From the NCBI GenBank assembly GCA_018296165.2, contig JACKQL020000025.1:124001-188000 (forward strand): a stretch of 64,000 nt of DNA, in the 5' to 3' direction. The notes under the pieces were generated by a model. It did not search any database. It was not told where the DNA came from and worked only from the letters and a program-made list of their open reading frames with translations. Positions 62,701 to 64,000 of the stretch are shown piece by piece (positions within the stretch are counted from its first letter, which is position 1; each line of letters opens with the position of its first letter). The stretch comes from Termitomyces sp. T153 (taxonomy: Eukaryota > Basidiomycota > Agaricomycetes > Agaricales > Lyophyllaceae). The position numbers and the translations under genes are program-made.

Positions 62701-63867
62701 TCTTCAAGAACGTGCCGAATTGGTGACTCTTGCTCAGTGTCGGGATGTTCTTCGTGGCGCCAATACAATCTTGATGCGAAGCAAACACTTCGATGAGGAA
62801 AGAATATTTGGATCTGCCCGAGAAATTCCGCTTGAGCTTATAGACACGCTCCTTCGCAAACTTTGTATGATGGATGTTCTCACTGAGCATTCTGTTCAGC
62901 AGGCTTCGGGATTTCATAGCGAATATGCCAGGGCGAGTAAAATTAGTTTGGATTCGTTTGCAATAAGCTTAAGGACTGCCGCAGCTCGGTCCTTGTGCTC
63001 ATGAATTCTTGCGTGGTCAAGAAAAAATCGTGATTTCCTGGCGTCCAAAAACCGGTAAAACGCCGGCCAGAACACCTAAACAACATATGAACAAACCTAT
63101 CAGCAAGAAGGCAAAAGGAAAGCAAAAGGCAGGGGACGTGGATCCAACTCAACCGTTTGAAGAAGACTTGTCAGATGACGATGTCGTTGTAGTGGAGGAG
63201 AGAATTTCGAGTAATAAGCAGTCGCTTTCGGTCCATGCTCCTCTTGACAAGCGATGCGCAGCTGTAGAAGATACCGAAGAAGTTGAGATATCGAGAGTTA
63301 ATAACATACAAGGTAGTCGGGGGACAATTGACTTACACCTAGACCCGAGCGAACTATTCAGGCAGATGTGCGATCTCCGAGTTCAGGTGGGCAGTCCTGT
63401 TGCTGCCTGTGATGTATCCTGAATTAATTCGATGAAGGTCATGCAAAAAAAACACGTATCAGATGAAAATGATGTCTTCAGTGATACGACATTAGAATAC
63501 TTAAGCGCAACTTGTCCGCAGGGTCGGTATTCATATTCCAAGTATTCTTAATTATCGCTTATCACCATATAGATTACAAGACGTTCTTGGCCAATATTGC
63601 TGACGACTTCCTTAGCAAGGAGCAAGCGGTGGACAGATATAATCTGTATGGTGCACCATTCTTGAACCTCTGCATTCAGTACAAGATTACATCAAAGTAT
63701 CTATCATCTGTTTGAAGGGACTCCGTCAATCTGACAACACCTATGCCAGAGCTCAACAGCCAGAATTCAGCATTGGAGATTTACGATCGCGGTATGAGTT
63801 CCAGAACTCTGCGGTATCTGCTGCCCCTCCCAGTATAAGGACGCCCAGATTCAGATCCCATCGGTAG
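59701..63867 (+). CDS. RecQ-family DNA helicase (Sgs1/BLM type)
   Basis: 3'-5' helicase acting in homologous recombination and replication fork maintenance. Starts [20 protein letters not shown] at 59701, with a disordered N-terminal region of about 400 residues. Helicase motifs are [20 protein letters not shown] (motif 0), [14 protein letters not shown] (I), [12 protein letters not shown] (Ia), [16 protein letters not shown] (II), [11 protein letters not shown] (III), [12 protein letters not shown] (IV), [19 protein letters not shown] (V) and [12 protein letters not shown] (VI). The RQC zinc-binding part is [14 protein letters not shown]...[10 protein letters not shown]-terminal HRDC-like region is split by introns: [22 protein letters not shown] and [12 protein letters not shown]. 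The last exon gives RTPRFRSHR and the stop at 63865-63867. About nine introns; the last two junctions are uncertain. Confidence 0.93.
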
Positions 63868-64000
63868 CTTTTTCTTGGGTGATTGAAGACTAAGAGTATA
63901 TATCATTTAATGTACCATACCTCCTCCAAAATTGTAACCTATTGTAAGCCGTATCCTGTGTATATAGATGCTCTATCATAGTCATATTCATCCCGACCTT
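63868..64000. other. 3' flank of RecQ gene to window end
   Basis: AT-rich, consistent with a 3'-UTR; nothing else seen. Confidence 0.5.

Overview
This window is nuclear DNA from a filamentous basidiomycete, most probably an Agaricomycete. Genes are dense and carry many short GT-AG introns of about 45-75 nt. The families fit as well: a Pom1-type DYRK kinase with a very long disordered N-terminus, a GMC oxidoreductase, a two-domain fasciclin protein, and a TKL kinase-like protein with an N-terminal helical bundle. All gene models were spliced by eye from the sequence. Exon ends described as uncertain are uncertain.

Layout. 1-1806: 5' part of CEF1/CDC5 (minus), cut by the left edge. 1981-10885: a gene-free mosaic of decayed transposable elements with almost no CpG. 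It holds LTR-like copies in opposite orientation, a chromovirus integrase/chromodomain remnant, a pogo/Tigger transposase remnant and an inverted-repeat unit with tRNA-like inner ends. 11093-11993: a CpG-containing inverted repeat with arms of about 250 bp. 12036-31382: PGK, a CCDC9-like RGG protein, an orphan coiled-coil protein, SDA1, a NUDIX hydrolase, PNKP, GALT (GAL7), PRP38, mitochondrial uL15, a secreted GMC oxidoreductase, tRNA isopentenyltransferase and a fasciclin protein. 31503-47209: V-ATPase subunit A, proteasome RPT1, a mitochondrial dehydrogenase kinase, the DYRK kinase, and a J-domain/ankyrin/coiled-coil fusion. 47210-50504: a long intergenic stretch starting with a cluster of short hairpins. 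50505-64000: a Zn2Cys6 factor, a 59-residue small gene, an MLKL-like helical-bundle plus kinase-like protein, an ING-family PHD protein, NUF2 and a RecQ helicase.

Organisation. Eight gene pairs are divergent, with start codons only about 70-190 bp apart, so shared bidirectional promoters dominate. Most genes are housekeeping: glycolysis, galactose metabolism, splicing (CEF1, PRP38), ribosome biogenesis (SDA1), mitochondrial translation, tRNA modification, DNA repair (PNKP, RecQ), chromosome segregation (NUF2), V-ATPase and proteasome.

The most unusual items are the MLKL-like protein, whose catalytic loop has Asn in place of the catalytic Asp and depends on an 8-nt microexon, the J-domain/ankyrin fusion, the hairpin cluster, the CpG-depleted transposon island and the recent inverted duplication beside PGK.
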